Shown here in pieces: positions 23,575 through 34,660 of a DNA stretch of 64,000 bases; the stretch's first letter is position 1; every line of letters begins with the position of its first letter. Made by a program: the position numbers and the translations under genes. Source of the DNA: Achatina immaculata (Eukaryota; Mollusca; Gastropoda; Stylommatophora; Achatinidae); the NCBI GenBank assembly GCA_009760885.1, contig CM019691.1:25295314-25359313 (forward strand). The letters are read 5' to 3'. Below the pieces are notes generated by a model. It did not search any database and was not told where the DNA came from. It saw only the letters and a list, made by a program, of their open reading frames with translations.

Positions 23575-24651
23575 GAGCATGTTAGAGCATCACGTTTGAA
23601 CGCCTGGAGCAATTTCAACCAAACTAGGCACACATGTGACTTACAACCTGGACAACGCACCGTGGGGGTTAGATCATCCCTAGGATACCCTTATGACCCC
23701 TATGGGTCGGGGTGACATGTAAACATAATCGAAAATGAACGATATTAGTGTCGAATCCACAGTTTTCGGGGCCGCTGTGGTGAATAGTGACATTCCCAAT
23801 GCCGTTTAAGTCCAAGTTCATCCCCCAACGGCATTGGGGGCCCTAGAGGTGGGGTGGGATGGGATGGGGATGACATGTATAAATAATCGAAAACGACCTA
23901 CATTAGTGTCGAATCCATAGTTTTTGGGTCCTCTGAGATGAATAGTGACACTCCCGATGCCATTTAAGTCCAAATTCAGGCTCCATCGGCGTTGGAAGGA
24001 GGGCCTAGAGGTAGGATTGGGGAAACATGTAAAAAGAATCGAAAATGACCGATATTAGTGTGGAAACTATGGTTTTCGGGGGTCGCTGAGATGAATAGTG
24101 ACAATCCCGATGCAATTCAAGTTCATGTTCAGCTCTCATCGGCATGGTGGTGGTGGGGGGGGGGGGGGGGGGGGGGGGGAAGGAGTTGGGTTGGATGAAG
24201 GTGACATGTAAAAATAATCGGCAATTTCGGGGTAGCTGAGATGAATAGTGACAAAGTTCAGCTCCAACGGCATGGGCGAGGGGGTGTGAAGTGGTGAAAA
24301 ATAAAGTGTTCAAAATCACCGAGGTTAGTGTCGAATCCATAGTGTTCGGGGTCGCTAAGCTGATTGGTGATATTCCTGATGACACTTAACCCCACGTTTA
24401 GTCGAATAAAAGGAATGGAACTCTGTAGAACCTTCTAGACTCTGTAAAACCGTCTAGAATTTTGTAGAAACGAATAGAACATTGCAGAACCTTTTAGAAG
24501 AATGTGGAACTGAATAGAACTCTTTATAACCTTCTAGAAGGCTGTGGAAATGAATAGAACGTTGTAGAACCGTCTATAAGGTTGTGGAAATAAATAGAAC
24601 TTTGGTGATTGGGATAAATAAATACCCGGGCAACGCCAGGTAATCATCTAG
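23575..24651 (+). mobile_element. Non-autonomous Helitron-like element (tandem-core type)
   Basis: The 5' part (GTTAGAGCATCACG, then CTGGAGCAATTTCAACC and GGCACACATGTGACTTA) matches the segment restarting at 24738. The 3' end carries a hairpin (ACCCGGGCAACGCCAGGT) followed by CTAG at 24648-24651 and a T, the hairpin-plus-CTRR ending of Helitrons. Between lie about five ~155-bp units (AGTGTCGAATCCA, TTTCGGGGxCGCT, GATGAATAGTGAC) and a ~45-bp block built on AACCTTCTAGAAG. One unit contains a 25-nt G-run (24155-24179). An inverted copy is at 32535-33552. Confidence 0.72.
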
Positions 24652-24657
24652 TTAGTT

Positions 24658-24735
24658 TGTGTGTATGTATGTATGTATGTATTATATATGTACGTACGTA
24701 CGTACGTATGTATGTATGTATGTATGTATGCATGT
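24658..24735. repeat. (GTAT)n/(GTAC)n microsatellite between two Helitron-like pieces
   Basis: About 78 bp of GTAT and GTAC units directly follows the CTAG end and directly precedes the next copy's 5' sequence. Confidence 0.95.
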
Positions 24736-24737
24736 AT

Positions 24738-25219
24738 GTTAGAGCATCACGCTGGAACGTCTGGAGCAACTTCAACCCAACTTGGCACACATATGACTTA
24801 CAGTTTGGAAACTGCATCGTGTGCGTTAGATCATCCCTGTGACTCCTAAGGGGGCCTGGATGGTTGGGGTGGGATCGAAATCGAACGATGCAAACAATAC
24901 CACCACTGAACAATGGGAAGTAACTCCCCTGATATTTATGCCTGCTGTGGATTGTCGGCCGTGACAGACAAAGGTCACCGCACACAAATCGATGACATTA
25001 TATCTGTTGAGATGCCGAACCGTTGGCACTGATACCGAGAAACATGATACCCGGAGCAGATTTATGATTCACGAAAGACATCCTACTGTTGTTCACCTCA
25101 GCGTCCATTTAGAAAATGTTCAGAGTGTTTATGTAATAACAGAGAGCGCCCATACAGTGGCTGATCAACTACCAACCACATGGTGGTGGGGGCTTAGGGG
25201 TGGGGGTGGGATCTTCTAG
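24738..25219 (+). mobile_element. Second Helitron-like copy with helicase-like coding remnant
   Basis: The first ~110 bp repeat the 5' sequence of the preceding element (GTTAGAGCATCACGCTGGAA, GGCACACATATGACTTA, TTAGATCATCCCT). The rest differs from the tandem-core copies and contains the coding remnant at 24992-25185. The 3' end was not located. Confidence 0.6.
24992..25185 (+). pseudogene. Fragment similar to Helitron Rep/helicase N-terminal region
   Basis: The frame reads SRFMIHERHPTVVHLSVHLE, then NVQSVYVITESAHTVADQLP and TTWW. Helitron Rep/helicase proteins (and the Pif1-like copies derived from them) characteristically contain an F-x-I/M-H-x-R-x-P-x-V-x-x-L-x-x-H-L-E-N-x-Q-x-V-Y/F segment upstream of the Rep HUH domain. 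Only ~60 codons remain. The call is from motif memory, supported by the adjacent Helitron-type ends. Confidence 0.55.
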
Positions 25220-25402
25220 AAGGTGACTGCGATCTTGGACTCATAATGTTCGAGAAACTTCCAGCACCCACCTGAATCTTATATGGTCGTATATAAGGTA
25301 AGCTGATTCGTCAAGTCTCCCAGTTTACCATCTGTCACGGAATGTGACAGTGTCTTGTCGCTCATTTAGTTGGTGGTCTCTTTTTTGTTTTAATTCACAT
25401 CA

Positions 25403-27550
25403 TCAGGTGCCATGCCGACTGGCGTTGGCTATTATGCTTCTCCAGAGTACCCGATCCTTCATGCAGGCCATCAGATCAGTTGGTGATCTCCTCTCACACC
25501 ATCCCGTCAGACTGTCCAGTATCATTTCTCTTGGTCTTCCTCTTGATCTTCTTCCTTCTATTTTTCCTGTTGTTATAATATTTTCTATGCCGCCTCTTCT
25601 CATTGCATGTCCTATGAAGGTAAATTGTCTCTCTCTTATCTTTTTGACAAAGTTTTTTGTCTCTCCAGTTCTTCTCATACATTCTTCATTAGTTATTTTT
25701 GCTGTCCAGGGGATTCGCAACATTCTTCTAATAAACCACATTTCTGCTGCTTCGAATGATTTTTGTGCAGACTTGCCTATTGTCCATGATTCACTTCCAT
25801 ATAACAAGATAGGTTCAATATAGCATTTTAGGACTCGTTTTCTAACATTCATTGATAAGGATGTGTTGGATAATATGTTTCTCATTCTCTGAAATGCAGT
25901 CTTTGCTTGGCCTATTATGTTCCTAATTTCTGTTCTGCATTTCCCATCTGAAGTTATTACTGATCCAAGGTATTTGAATGTCTGCACCTGCTTTAGAGTA
26001 GTTCCGTAAAATTTTATATCGCATGCTGGTGGATTCTGTTTCTTAGATATAACCATAGTCTCTGTCTTTTTTATATTCAAAGTAAGGCCTTTCTGTTCAC
26101 TCTTTGGCGACTTTATCCAAGAGATTTTGCAGGTCTTGTTGGTTCTCAGCTATCAGTACTGTGTCGTCAGCATACCGAAGGTTGTTAATACTGTATCCTC
26201 TAAATTTTATGCCTCTTTCTGTGATGATGATTGTTCTTAGAATATTCTCGCTGTACAAAGAAAAAAGGTCTGGAGATAGTACACATCCCTGTAGTACACC
26301 TTGTTTTATAGGTTGATATTTTCCAGTTCTAATTTCAACTCGAATTGCTGCTTCTTGGTGCCAGTATAGATGTTTTACAATCCTCAGGTCTTTGCCGTCT
26401 ATATTGATGTCTTCAAGCATTTTAATAATTTCATCATCTTTCACCTTGTCAAATGCCTTGGTGTAATCAATGAAGCATAAGTAGAGATCTTTCTGTACTT
26501 CTAAAGCTCTTTCTGTTAGTGTTCGTAAAGCATAAATGGCATTGTGTGTTCCCTTTCCTTCAACAAATCCAAACTGTTCATCTGCTATTTCCATTTTTAT
26601 CTTTTTCCTTGTTCTTCTCATAATGATTCTCAGAAGTAGCTTCGTTATGTGACATGAGAGGCTGATAGTCCGGTGGTCATCACATTCCTTTGCACCTGGT
26701 TTCTTTGGTAGTGCTATAAACGTGGATTTAATTAGGTCACTGGGAATATAACCACTGTTGTAAATGTCATTCAGTAACTTGGTTATTATTTTTATTCCTG
26801 TCTCCTCTAGTGGCTCTATTTCTTCTATTGTTATATGGCCCAGTCACTTTTCCTTTCTTCATGTGTTTGATGGCATCTATGATTTCATCTTCAAGTATTG
26901 GTGGTCCATCACAGTTTTCAGTATCTAGTGTTAATTCTGGTCTTTCTCCTCCATATAGCTCACCGATATACTCTGTCCACCTGTCCACAATGTCTTCTTT
27001 TCCCAATAACATTTTACCTTCTTTCGATTTCAGGCATCCTGTGGTATATTTTGTTTTCCTGCCTGTGAGTTCATTAATTCGTTTGTGCATGTTTTTTGTT
27101 GTCTTTATTATGAGAGTCCTCTATGTGTCTGCACTGTTCATTTAACCACGCTTCTTTTGCTTCTCTGCATTTGCGTCTTATTTCTTTATTTATCTTGTTA
27201 TATTTTTCCTCGTTATTTTTACTCCTCCTCCTCTTGTCCATCAGTCCTAAGATGTCGTCTGTCATCCATTTATTTTTAGAGGCTTCTTTTTTTGGTGGTA
27301 TTATCTCCTTAACAGTTTGGTGGATAGAATCTCTTAACATTGCCCATTGTTCATCTATACTATTTATCTTTGCTATTGCATTGTATCTATTTGTTATGAT
27401 AACTCTGTATCGTTCTCGCAGTTCTTGGTCATTTTTAAGAAGTTTTGTATTCAGTTTGATGTTTCTCACTTTTCTGCCTGCTTTCTTTAGCTTTATTCTA
27501 ATTTTTCCACAGAGTGGATCATGGTCACTATTGCAGTCAGCTCCTGGCAT
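25403..27550 (-). pseudogene. RTE linker, reverse transcriptase and C-terminal domain
   Basis: From 27550: NSDHDPLCGKI, a lysine-rich linker, MHKRINELTGRKTKY, a box with DEQFGFVEGKGTHNAIYALR, LCFIDYTKAFDKVKDDEI, QPIKQGVLQGCVLSPDLFSL and YADDTVLIAENQQDL (catalytic Asp pair). After a frameshift at ~26098 it continues LNIKKTETMVISKKQN, KYLGSVITSDGKCRTEIRN, YGSESWTIGKSAQKS, RIPWTAKITNEECMRRTGE and GRPREMILDSLTGW, and ends NASRHGT at 25403. Frameshifts at about 27080, 26700 and 26098 inactivate it. Confidence 0.93.
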
Positions 27551-27599
27551 GGTTTTTGTTGTTAGTAATGCATTGCGGAATCATTTGTTGATTAATATG

Positions 27600-28357
27600 T
27601 AGTCTAACTGGTTAAAAGTCTTTTTGTCTGGGCTGCACCAAGTTGCCAGTCTTCGAGGATGTTATTTAAACCAGGTGTTTCCTACAACCATGCTGTGTAT
27701 TCTTGCCCATTCAATTAATTTACTACCTCTGTCATTCCTCTCCCCCAGTCCATAGTCACCAACGATGTTTGAAGTTCTTCCTTTACCAACTTTGGCATTA
27801 AAATCTCCCATGACTATGGTAACTTCATGTAACTTTGTGTGTTTTAGGGCTGTCTCTATGTCACAAAATGTCAGTACATCTTCTTCAGAACGTTCAGATG
27901 TTGGAGCGTACACTTGTATAATATTTATGTTTATTGGTCGTCCTTTCAGTTGTGCTAGCAGGACTCGGTCCGAGATGTTCAAATATCCTACAACTGTCCT
28001 TGCTGTTTATTTGTCAAATATTATTCATACTCCTCGTTCATGTTTCTCACTTCCTGAATATATTATTGTATATTTATCAGAGTTTATTTTCCCTGCACCT
28101 GTCCATCTAACTTCACTCATTCCTAATATGTTGATCTTCATCCTTTCCATTTCCATCTTTACATTTTCTAATTTTCCAGCCTGGAATAAAGTTCTAACAT
28201 TCCATGTTGCTATTTTGAACTTGTTAGTTTTGCTATCAGTAGCCTGATGATGATCCGGCCTCACCTGTGGTTCGTGAGCTGCCCTACCGGACGAGGCTGT
28301 TCCAAAGGAACATCCATTAACGTCGTTCATGATGAATCGATTATTCTGCTCAAGCAT
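27600..28357 (-). pseudogene. RTE AP-like endonuclease domain
   Basis: The frame includes KFKIATWNVRTLFQAGKLEN, INILGMSEVRWTG, then after a stop ININIIQVYAPTSERSEED, VTIVMGDFNAKVG and WCSPDKKTFNQLDYILINK. These are the standard AP-endonuclease motifs (N, E of SEVRW, Y-A-P, GDFN, and D of the QxD box). The domain nicks target DNA to prime reverse transcription. The final SDHDPL motif sits just downstream at about 27520. Stops near 28022, 27660 and 27595 break the frame. Confidence 0.92.
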
Positions 28358-28680
28358 AACTATTCTTGGGAACTACAACAGTGTTTCCCGCTGCCTTCTC
28401 TCGGTTTGTGTACGGACTCTCCGCTAGCCTTTGGACTCCCTGTCCTACCCGCAAGGCAGCGGGAGCGAGAAGTTTTAAGGCGCCTCTGACCCGCCTGGTA
28501 ATCCCTTCACTGAGCACCTGAGGCACTTTATAGGAGTAGTAGAGCCACCTACTACCCCACCCCGTTCTCTGAGTCTACCGCCAGTTGGTCCGTGCCTGCT
28601 TATAACTCCTTATTCACAGGGATCCTCCATATCTGGAGGACTTTCATCATCCGCCACCTGTGACGCGCTGGGTTGGGGAT
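28358..28680 (-). other. Putative 5' leader of RTE copy C
   Basis: Sequence between the first coding motif and about 28680 is GC-richer than its surroundings and contains a short palindrome CCTCCATATCTGGAGG near 28628. No second copy in the window confirms the exact 5' boundary. Confidence 0.45.
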
Positions 28681-28824
28681 TTGTTTTAATTATATTTGTA
28701 AAAATAAATTTTAACTGTTTTCTCTTTATGTTTATATTAGCTTTTTATTGTATTCTATAGTAGATTTCATTGCTCTGTGACAGTGTACCGTTTTCTTACT
28801 TTTTCAAATTAGCTTTTCAAATTA

Positions 28825-28863
<39 letters not shown>

Positions 28864-30360
28864 TGAGATTGATTGATCTTTATTTCAAAAGGGTTAAGAG
28901 AGGGAAAGAGAGGAATAGGAGAGAGAGAGAGAGAAGGAGAGAGATAGTGACAGAAACGAAGAGAGATAGGGAAAGAGAGGGAGAAAGAGATTTGAGATCG
29001 CCATGTTTCTCCCACGAACAACTTTATGTTGCTTGCTCAAGGGAAAGAGAAAGAAGGAGGGAGAGAGGGGGTGAGAGATAAAGAGAGAGGGTGAGAGAGA
29101 CAGCAGAGAGTGAGAGAGATGAAGAGAGAGAGGGAGAGAAGAACAGAGAGAGAGGGATAGAGATAGATTTGAGATCATCATGTTTCATAAAATGACCCTT
29201 CCGTTCTGCCATGCAGTGCTTCCCTGTAGACTTATGAGAGGAGACATTTTCTGATTGGCTGTCAAGACAGCAACGCCACACAACAGACAAGCCATACGAA
29301 ATGAAATCTTATCAAGGAAGCACATATACACACACACAAACACAGAATCACCACTATAATAGGCACACCACATAAAACACATACTTGCCACCAAGCCCAG
29401 TCACAAGATGGGTTGAGGGTGGGGGAGGGGTAGGGGTGTGGGGGGGAGGAGGAGGGTGCAGCCAAAGCATCGCTCCTGGGGTCGGAAGACTCCTCCAGGG
29501 AGGCTCGTAGCGGATGAAAACAGAATTGCTAATCAACAGAGCAGGTGTGGCATGAAAACATGTTTACGCCATCTTACAAAACTACTTTCTGGGGGCGCTG
29601 ATTACCATGACGACAGGTAAACACAAGCAAACACGACAAACAACTCCTGCCATAACAACGAGACCGACAACTCCTGTGGGGATTTTACCACTAAGGTACG
29701 TCAACAGCCGCAGAGGAAGGCAACTTTTCTAAACAAAAGCTACGGCGCTGGCGGGATGGAAAGCATCAAATTGGGCAATTCAATGATTAAAGTAATCCTA
29801 GAGAAAAGACGAAACTGCCTCAGCTGAGAGGGCGTACAGATCTTCCAGATCATCCAGTCCGGATGCTCTATCAATTTTATTGTTCACCTGCCAGGCTAAT
29901 TTCCGGTTATGTTTCGTGTGCAAAATTAAGCTAGGAACACACAGGGACTAGAAAGAGGAGGGAAGGGAGGGCAACATGAGAGAGAGTGAGAGAGAGGGAG
30001 AGGCAGAGAGAGAGAGGCGGGAGAGAGAGATGCGAAAATACCGCGTATTTACACTTCACCTTAAAAAAAAAACAACCCCCACCCCCTCGATGAACTCGTA
30101 ATTAGATATCTTGGCTGAAGTGGAAGCTACCTTTGTTCAGTTCATGAGCACATCTCATTCACTTCCTATATCTCTATGTCAACAGAAGTACCCAACTCTG
30201 CATAAGTAAATTAGGAACCGCATTAAACCTACCACAGTTTGGTGACAATGGCAGAAGTTATCAATATCCATCAACCTTCCAAAGCTCCCTACCCCAAACC
30301 ACTACCAACCTACCTACCTACCAACCAACCAACCAACCATCCATCCATGGAATCTATCTA
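28681..30360. other. GA-rich and unassigned sequence
   Basis: Purine-rich GA microsatellites occupy about 28824-28865, 28900-29000, 29040-29165 and 29970-30030. A (CCTA)n/(CCAA)n patch lies at 30306-30343. TTTGAGATCGCCATGTTTC (28992) and TTTGAGATCATCATGTTTC (29168) show a duplicated segment. No gene recognised. Confidence 0.6.
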
Positions 30361-30500
30361 CGACACCTATAAGAGATGGTGTTGAACAATTGAGGGCTCA
30401 CCTGGGCAACAGCTGGGAAAAAAGAAGGAAAGGAGTTTGTGGAAAAACCTTGCGGAAGCCCCATACGCCTTAAGGTGAGCGTGAGAGGGAGAGAGAGAGA
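30361..30500 (+). mobile_element. LINE family 4, 3' end
   Basis: The segment with TTGAGGGCTCACCTGGGCAA and CCTTGCGGAAGCCCCATA matches 55400-55500. It encodes a decayed RGLTWA...KTLAEAP-like LINE C-terminus and ends in a GA-rich tail. Confidence 0.65.
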
Positions 30501-30702
30501 GAGAAACAAAGAGGTATAGAAACTGTTCGCTTTATATCTACAGCATGGAGACGAGACTGAAAGAACTTAGAGATAGACAGCGTCCCCCAAAATGACGTAA
30601 ACTGGCCTATCTAGATAGAGACACAAAAGATGCAGATATCGACAAAGATTTTAACGCAAACTCTGATACGTAGTCAGTAAAATGTCTATATTCAGAAAGG
30701 AA

Positions 30703-30822
30703 GAGGAGACCAGCTGTGGCAGATATGTTAGGAAGACTGAAGGCTATTATATAACAGATTTGGAGGAGACCAGCTGTGGCAGATATGTTAGGAAAACTGA
30801 AGGCTATTATATGGCAGATTCA
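30703..30822. repeat. 60-bp tandem duplication
   Basis: Two head-to-tail copies of a unit with GAGGAGACCAGCTGTGGCAG and ACTGAAGGCTATTATAT, almost identical. Confidence 0.9.
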
Positions 30823-31080
30823 GTGGAATGTACGAGGTACAGTAATCTTTGCTCAAAACTTCTAAGTTGTTCCTGCTCTTTCACGAAACAGTCATATTTT
30901 CAACCGCTACTTGCCTACGTCTGACATGCACGTGAAAAGGTCGCTACGTAAAATAAACATACAGCTTACATGTTTTTGTTTTCCCAGCTGGGTGTAAGTA
31001 CAGCTGTAACAGCTGTCTCGACACTCTTGACTCACACAACCATCCAGTTTCCTACATCTCACAGAAAGTACACATAAGAC

Positions 31081-31162
31081 TCGGACTTCTTCTTCTTCTT
31101 CAATTGCCCTGTAACCGCAAGCTTCTTCTTCTTCTTCTGCTTCTTCTTCTTCTTATTCTTCC
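31081..31162. repeat. (CTT)n microsatellite, two blocks
   Basis: Two CTT-rich blocks separated by AATTGCCCTGTAACCGCAAG. Confidence 0.95.
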
Positions 31163-31169
31163 CCCTGTA

Positions 31170-31520
31170 AATGTGAGCCAGTGTTCTTTGCAGCTGATGC
31201 CATGAAGATGTCGAGGCACAAAAATTCAACTACAAGGAACAACACTGTGCATACATTTAAATACCTAGGCACTGGAGTAGCATCAGATGGGAAATAGTAT
31301 CTCTGAAATGGAGAATAGAGTGTGCAAAGTCAGAACAGCTACTTTAGCAGACTCCACGATCTTGGGGACTAAGGCCATCCCTGCCCCGTTAGTCAGGCTA
31401 GGCCTGTTACTGCGGCGGGGGGGGGGGAGTGCCAACAGATAGGTGAAACAAGGTCTTGGCCAGCTATGGTTCACTAACCCTGACGCTAGTATATCAGCTA
31501 AGGGTCGCTGACTGCCTATA
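31170..31520 (+). repeat. Dispersed repeat R1, chimeric copy with an RT-like piece
   Basis: The ends match R1 copies at 56475-56780 and 57070-57455 (TTTGCAGCTGATGCC with GATGTCGAGGCAC at the start; TTTAGCAGACTCCAC, CAGGCTAGGCCTGTTACTGC and TCTTGGCCAGCTATGGTTCA at the end). In the middle (about 31222-31335) the R1 sequence is replaced by a LINE-like fragment reading FKYLGTGVASDGK and ISEMENRVCKVRTA. Either R1 is partly LINE-derived or one element inserted into another. Confidence 0.65.
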
Positions 31521-32289
31521 ACACAAGATTGTGTTACAGCTTAAGCTCACGATAGACTGACTGCTGACTTCTGGACAGAACTGAGGTCTTCACTTAAAAG
31601 AAAAAAAATAATAAATAACTAAAATAAAACAAACACGAAACAGAAAACACCAACCTCCATCTGTCATATTTCTCTTATCTCGGGAACTGACATCTTTAAA
31701 ATACAGCAGGGGGAAAATACTACAGGAAAAAAAAAACAAAACATATAATATAATATTGACATAAATTCCAGGCATATCCAATATCCTGGCAGCGAACATT
31801 TTTGGATGGATGAAGCATGTTCCGGAAAGCGGATATTGACCGGAAAAAGTTGAATAGGAAGAGAATTAATACTAAATAAACTAATACAGAACAAATATGG
31901 AACACATTAAAGCGATCACGCTTTACAATATTTCAACAGTTAAATATAGACGGGATCTTTATCTATGGAAGAATTTTCATATAACCGTGCCCATCGATCT
32001 TCCACCCGTACACAAAAGAGAACGTATTAAACAATTTGTTTATGTTGGAACTGCGGCTGTTTAGGGCCCAGCCCGTAGGCTTAAATGACAACGAAACAGC
32101 ATTCCACAAGAATCCAGGTATAAAAGCCCCATAGAACAGACACAGATGTGAGGTACTGCTGACTGTGGTTTACCTCCCTTCAGCTGAACACAAATGCTCA
32201 GGAATTTACCAGGGCTGAAGACTGTTGCTGGCCCACAGGGCAAATTTTAACAAAATCAAAACAAAACAAAAAAAAATCGCCTACTGGAA
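31521..32289. other. Unassigned AT-rich sequence
   Basis: Nothing recognised. Confidence 0.4.
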
Positions 32290-32505
32290 ACTCATCATCA
32301 TCAGGAGCAAAGTCGACAGCCGCTGGCGGTCATGCTTGTCAAAAAAATCTCGGTTCTTCATAACTGTCCATCAGCTCAGTTGGTCATTTTTTGCTGCCAT
32401 CGCGTTAGATTGTCTGTCCATTATTTATTCTCTTGGTCTTTCCCTGCCTTTCTCCCCATATATCTTGCCTATTGTTATGATGTTTTCAACCTCTTCCCCT
32501 CTTAT
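32290..32505 (-). mobile_element. RTE-like LINE, 3' fragment
   Basis: Starts at ATCATCATCAGG and continues CATCAGCTCAGTTGGTCATT and ATTCTCTTGGTCTTTCCCT, parallel to the 3' end of copy C (25396-25600) with many substitutions. An older copy than its relatives. Confidence 0.7.
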
Positions 32506-32534
32506 ATTATACCAGCTTTATCTATGGATATCTT

Positions 32535-33552
32535 TATATATGGATATGGGCGTTGCTCGGATATTTATTTATCCAAATCGACAAAGTTCTATTCATTTCC
32601 ACAACCCTCTAGACGCTTCTACAACGTTCCATTCATTTCCACAGCCTTCTAGAAGGTTTTACTGAGGTCTATTCAGTTTCACAATCTTCCAGAAGGTTCT
32701 ACAATGGTCTATTCATTTCTACAACCTTCTAGAAGGTTTACAGAGTCTAGACAGTTCTACAGAGTTCTATTCCTTCTATTCGGCTAAACGTGGGCTTAAC
32801 TGTCATTAGGACTGTCACCAATCAGCTTAGCGACCCCGAACACTATGGATTCGACATTAATCTCGATGAATTTTAACATTTTATTTTTCACCACTACTCA
32901 CCTGCCCCCACCCTTTTTTCCCCATGCCGATGGAGGCTGAACCTGTGAGTCTCACTACTCATATCAGAGACCCAGAAAACTATGGATTCGACACCAGTCG
33001 CAGTCAATGTTGAAATTTTATTTTTCACCAGTTCTCACTCCCCCTCCCCCACGCGATTGGGACTCAACTTGGAGTGTCATTATTCTTCTCAGCGACCCCG
33101 AAAACTATGGATTCGACACTAACATCGGCTATTTTCGATTATTTTTACATCTCAACCCCATCCAACTCAACCACTAGGCCCCCTTCTCATGCCGATGGAG
33201 CCGAACTTAGACGTAACGGCATCGAGAGTATCCTTATTCATCTCAGCGACCCCAAAAACTATGGATTCCACACTAATATCGGTCGTTTTCTATTATATGT
33301 ACATATCATCCCCATCCCACCCCCACCCCTAGGGCCCCCAATACCGTTGGGGGCTGAACGTGGACTTGAACGCCATTGGGATTGCCACTATTCACCACAG
33401 CGACCCCGAAAACTGTGGATTCGACACTAATAGGGGTCATAAGGGTGTCCTAGGGATGATCTAACCACCACGGTGCATTGTTCAGATTGTAAGTCATATG
33501 TGTGCCTAGTTTGGTTGAAATTGCTCCAGGCGTTCCAGCGTGATGCTCTAAC
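32535..33552 (-). mobile_element. Helitron-like element, inverted copy
   Basis: Reverse-complement relative of 23575-24651: 5' sequence (minus) GTTAGAGCATCACGCTGGAA at 33552, about five ~150-bp units with GACCCCGAAAACTATGGATT, and the AACCTTCTAGAAG block at 32590-32770. A degenerate hairpin-like end (GGATAAATAAATATCCGAGC on the minus strand) lies near 32540. The CTAG terminus is eroded. Confidence 0.7.
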
Positions 33553-33596
33553 ATGCATACATACATATACACACACGTACGTTTATATATATATAT

Positions 33597-34660
33597 ATGA
33601 CAAAGTGAAACATAATGAAATTATTAAAATGCTTGAAGACATCAATACAGACGGCAAAGACCTGAGGATTGTAAAACATCTATACTGGCATCAAGAAGCA
33701 GCAGTTCGAGTTGAAAATAGGACTGGAAAATATCAACCTATAAAACAAGGGGTGCGACAAGGATGTGTACTATCTCCAGACCTTTTTTCTCTGTATAGCG
33801 AGAATATTCTAAGAACAATCATCACAGAACCAGGCATAAAATTTGGAGGATATAATATTAACAAACTTCGGTATGCTGACGAGACAGTACTGATAGCTGA
33901 GAACCAACAAGACCTGTAAAATCTCTTGGATAAAGTCGCCAAAGAAAGTGAACAGAAAGGCCTTACTTTGAACATCAAAAAGACAGAGACTATGGTTATA
34001 TCTAAGAAACAGAATCCACCAGCATGCAGTATTAAATTAAACGGAACTATTCTAAAGCAAGTGCAGAAATTCAAATACCTTGGAGCAGTAATAACTTCAG
34101 ATGGGAAATGCAGAACAGAAATTAGGAACAGAATAGGCCAAGCAAAGACTGTATTTCAGAGAATGAGAAACATATTAGCTAACACATCTTTATCAATGAA
34201 TGTTAGAAAACGAGTCCTAAAATGCTATATTGAACCTATCTTGTTATATAGAAGTGAATCATGGACAATAGGCAAGTCTGCACAAAAATCATTGGAAGCA
34301 GCAGAAATGTGGTTTATTAGACGAATGTTGCGAATCCCCTGGACAGCAAAAATAACTAATGAAGAATGTATGAGAAGAGCTGGAGAGACAAAAAACTTTG
34401 TCAAAAAGATAAGAGAGAGACAATGTACTTTCATAGGACATGCAATGAGAAGAGGGGGCATTGAAAATATTATAACAACAGGAAAAATAGAAGGAAGAAG
34501 ATAAAGAGGAAGACCGAGAGAAATTATACTGGACAGTCTGACGGGATGGTGCGAGAGGAGATCACCAACTGAACTGATGGCCTGCATGAAGGATCGGGTA
34601 CTCTGGAGAAGCATAATAGCCAACGCCAGTCGGCATGGCACATGATGATGATGATGATGT
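33597..34660 (+). pseudogene. RTE-like LINE (family 1), copy D: RT and C-terminus, nearly open
   Basis: The frame opens DKVKHNEIIKMLEDINTDGK and holds RVENRTGKYQPIKQGVRQGC, VLSPDLFSLYSENILR, YADETVLIAENQQDL (YADD with the second catalytic Asp changed to Glu), LNIKKTETMVISKKQN, YRSESWTIGKSAQKS, RIPWTAKITNEECMRRAGE and NASRHGT. It is continuous to the stop at 34643-34645 apart from two in-frame stops (33917 and 34502). An (ATG)n tail follows (34643-34660). 5' truncation occurs within the RT at a TA microsatellite. This is the best-preserved RT frame here and lacks the frameshift shared by copies C and G. Confidence 0.93.

Larger units (their letters stand above)
25396..28680 (-). mobile_element. 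RTE-like LINE (family 1), near full-length copy C
   Basis: On the minus strand a 5' leader (about 28680-28358) is followed by endonuclease, linker, reverse transcriptase and a C-terminal domain, then a short CAT/ATG-rich 3' end at 25396-25406. The ~3.3-kb length and single-polyprotein architecture fit the RTE/BovB clade. Copies A, B, D, E, F and G are truncated relatives. At least three in-frame stops and about three frameshifts make this copy inactive. Confidence 0.93.
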
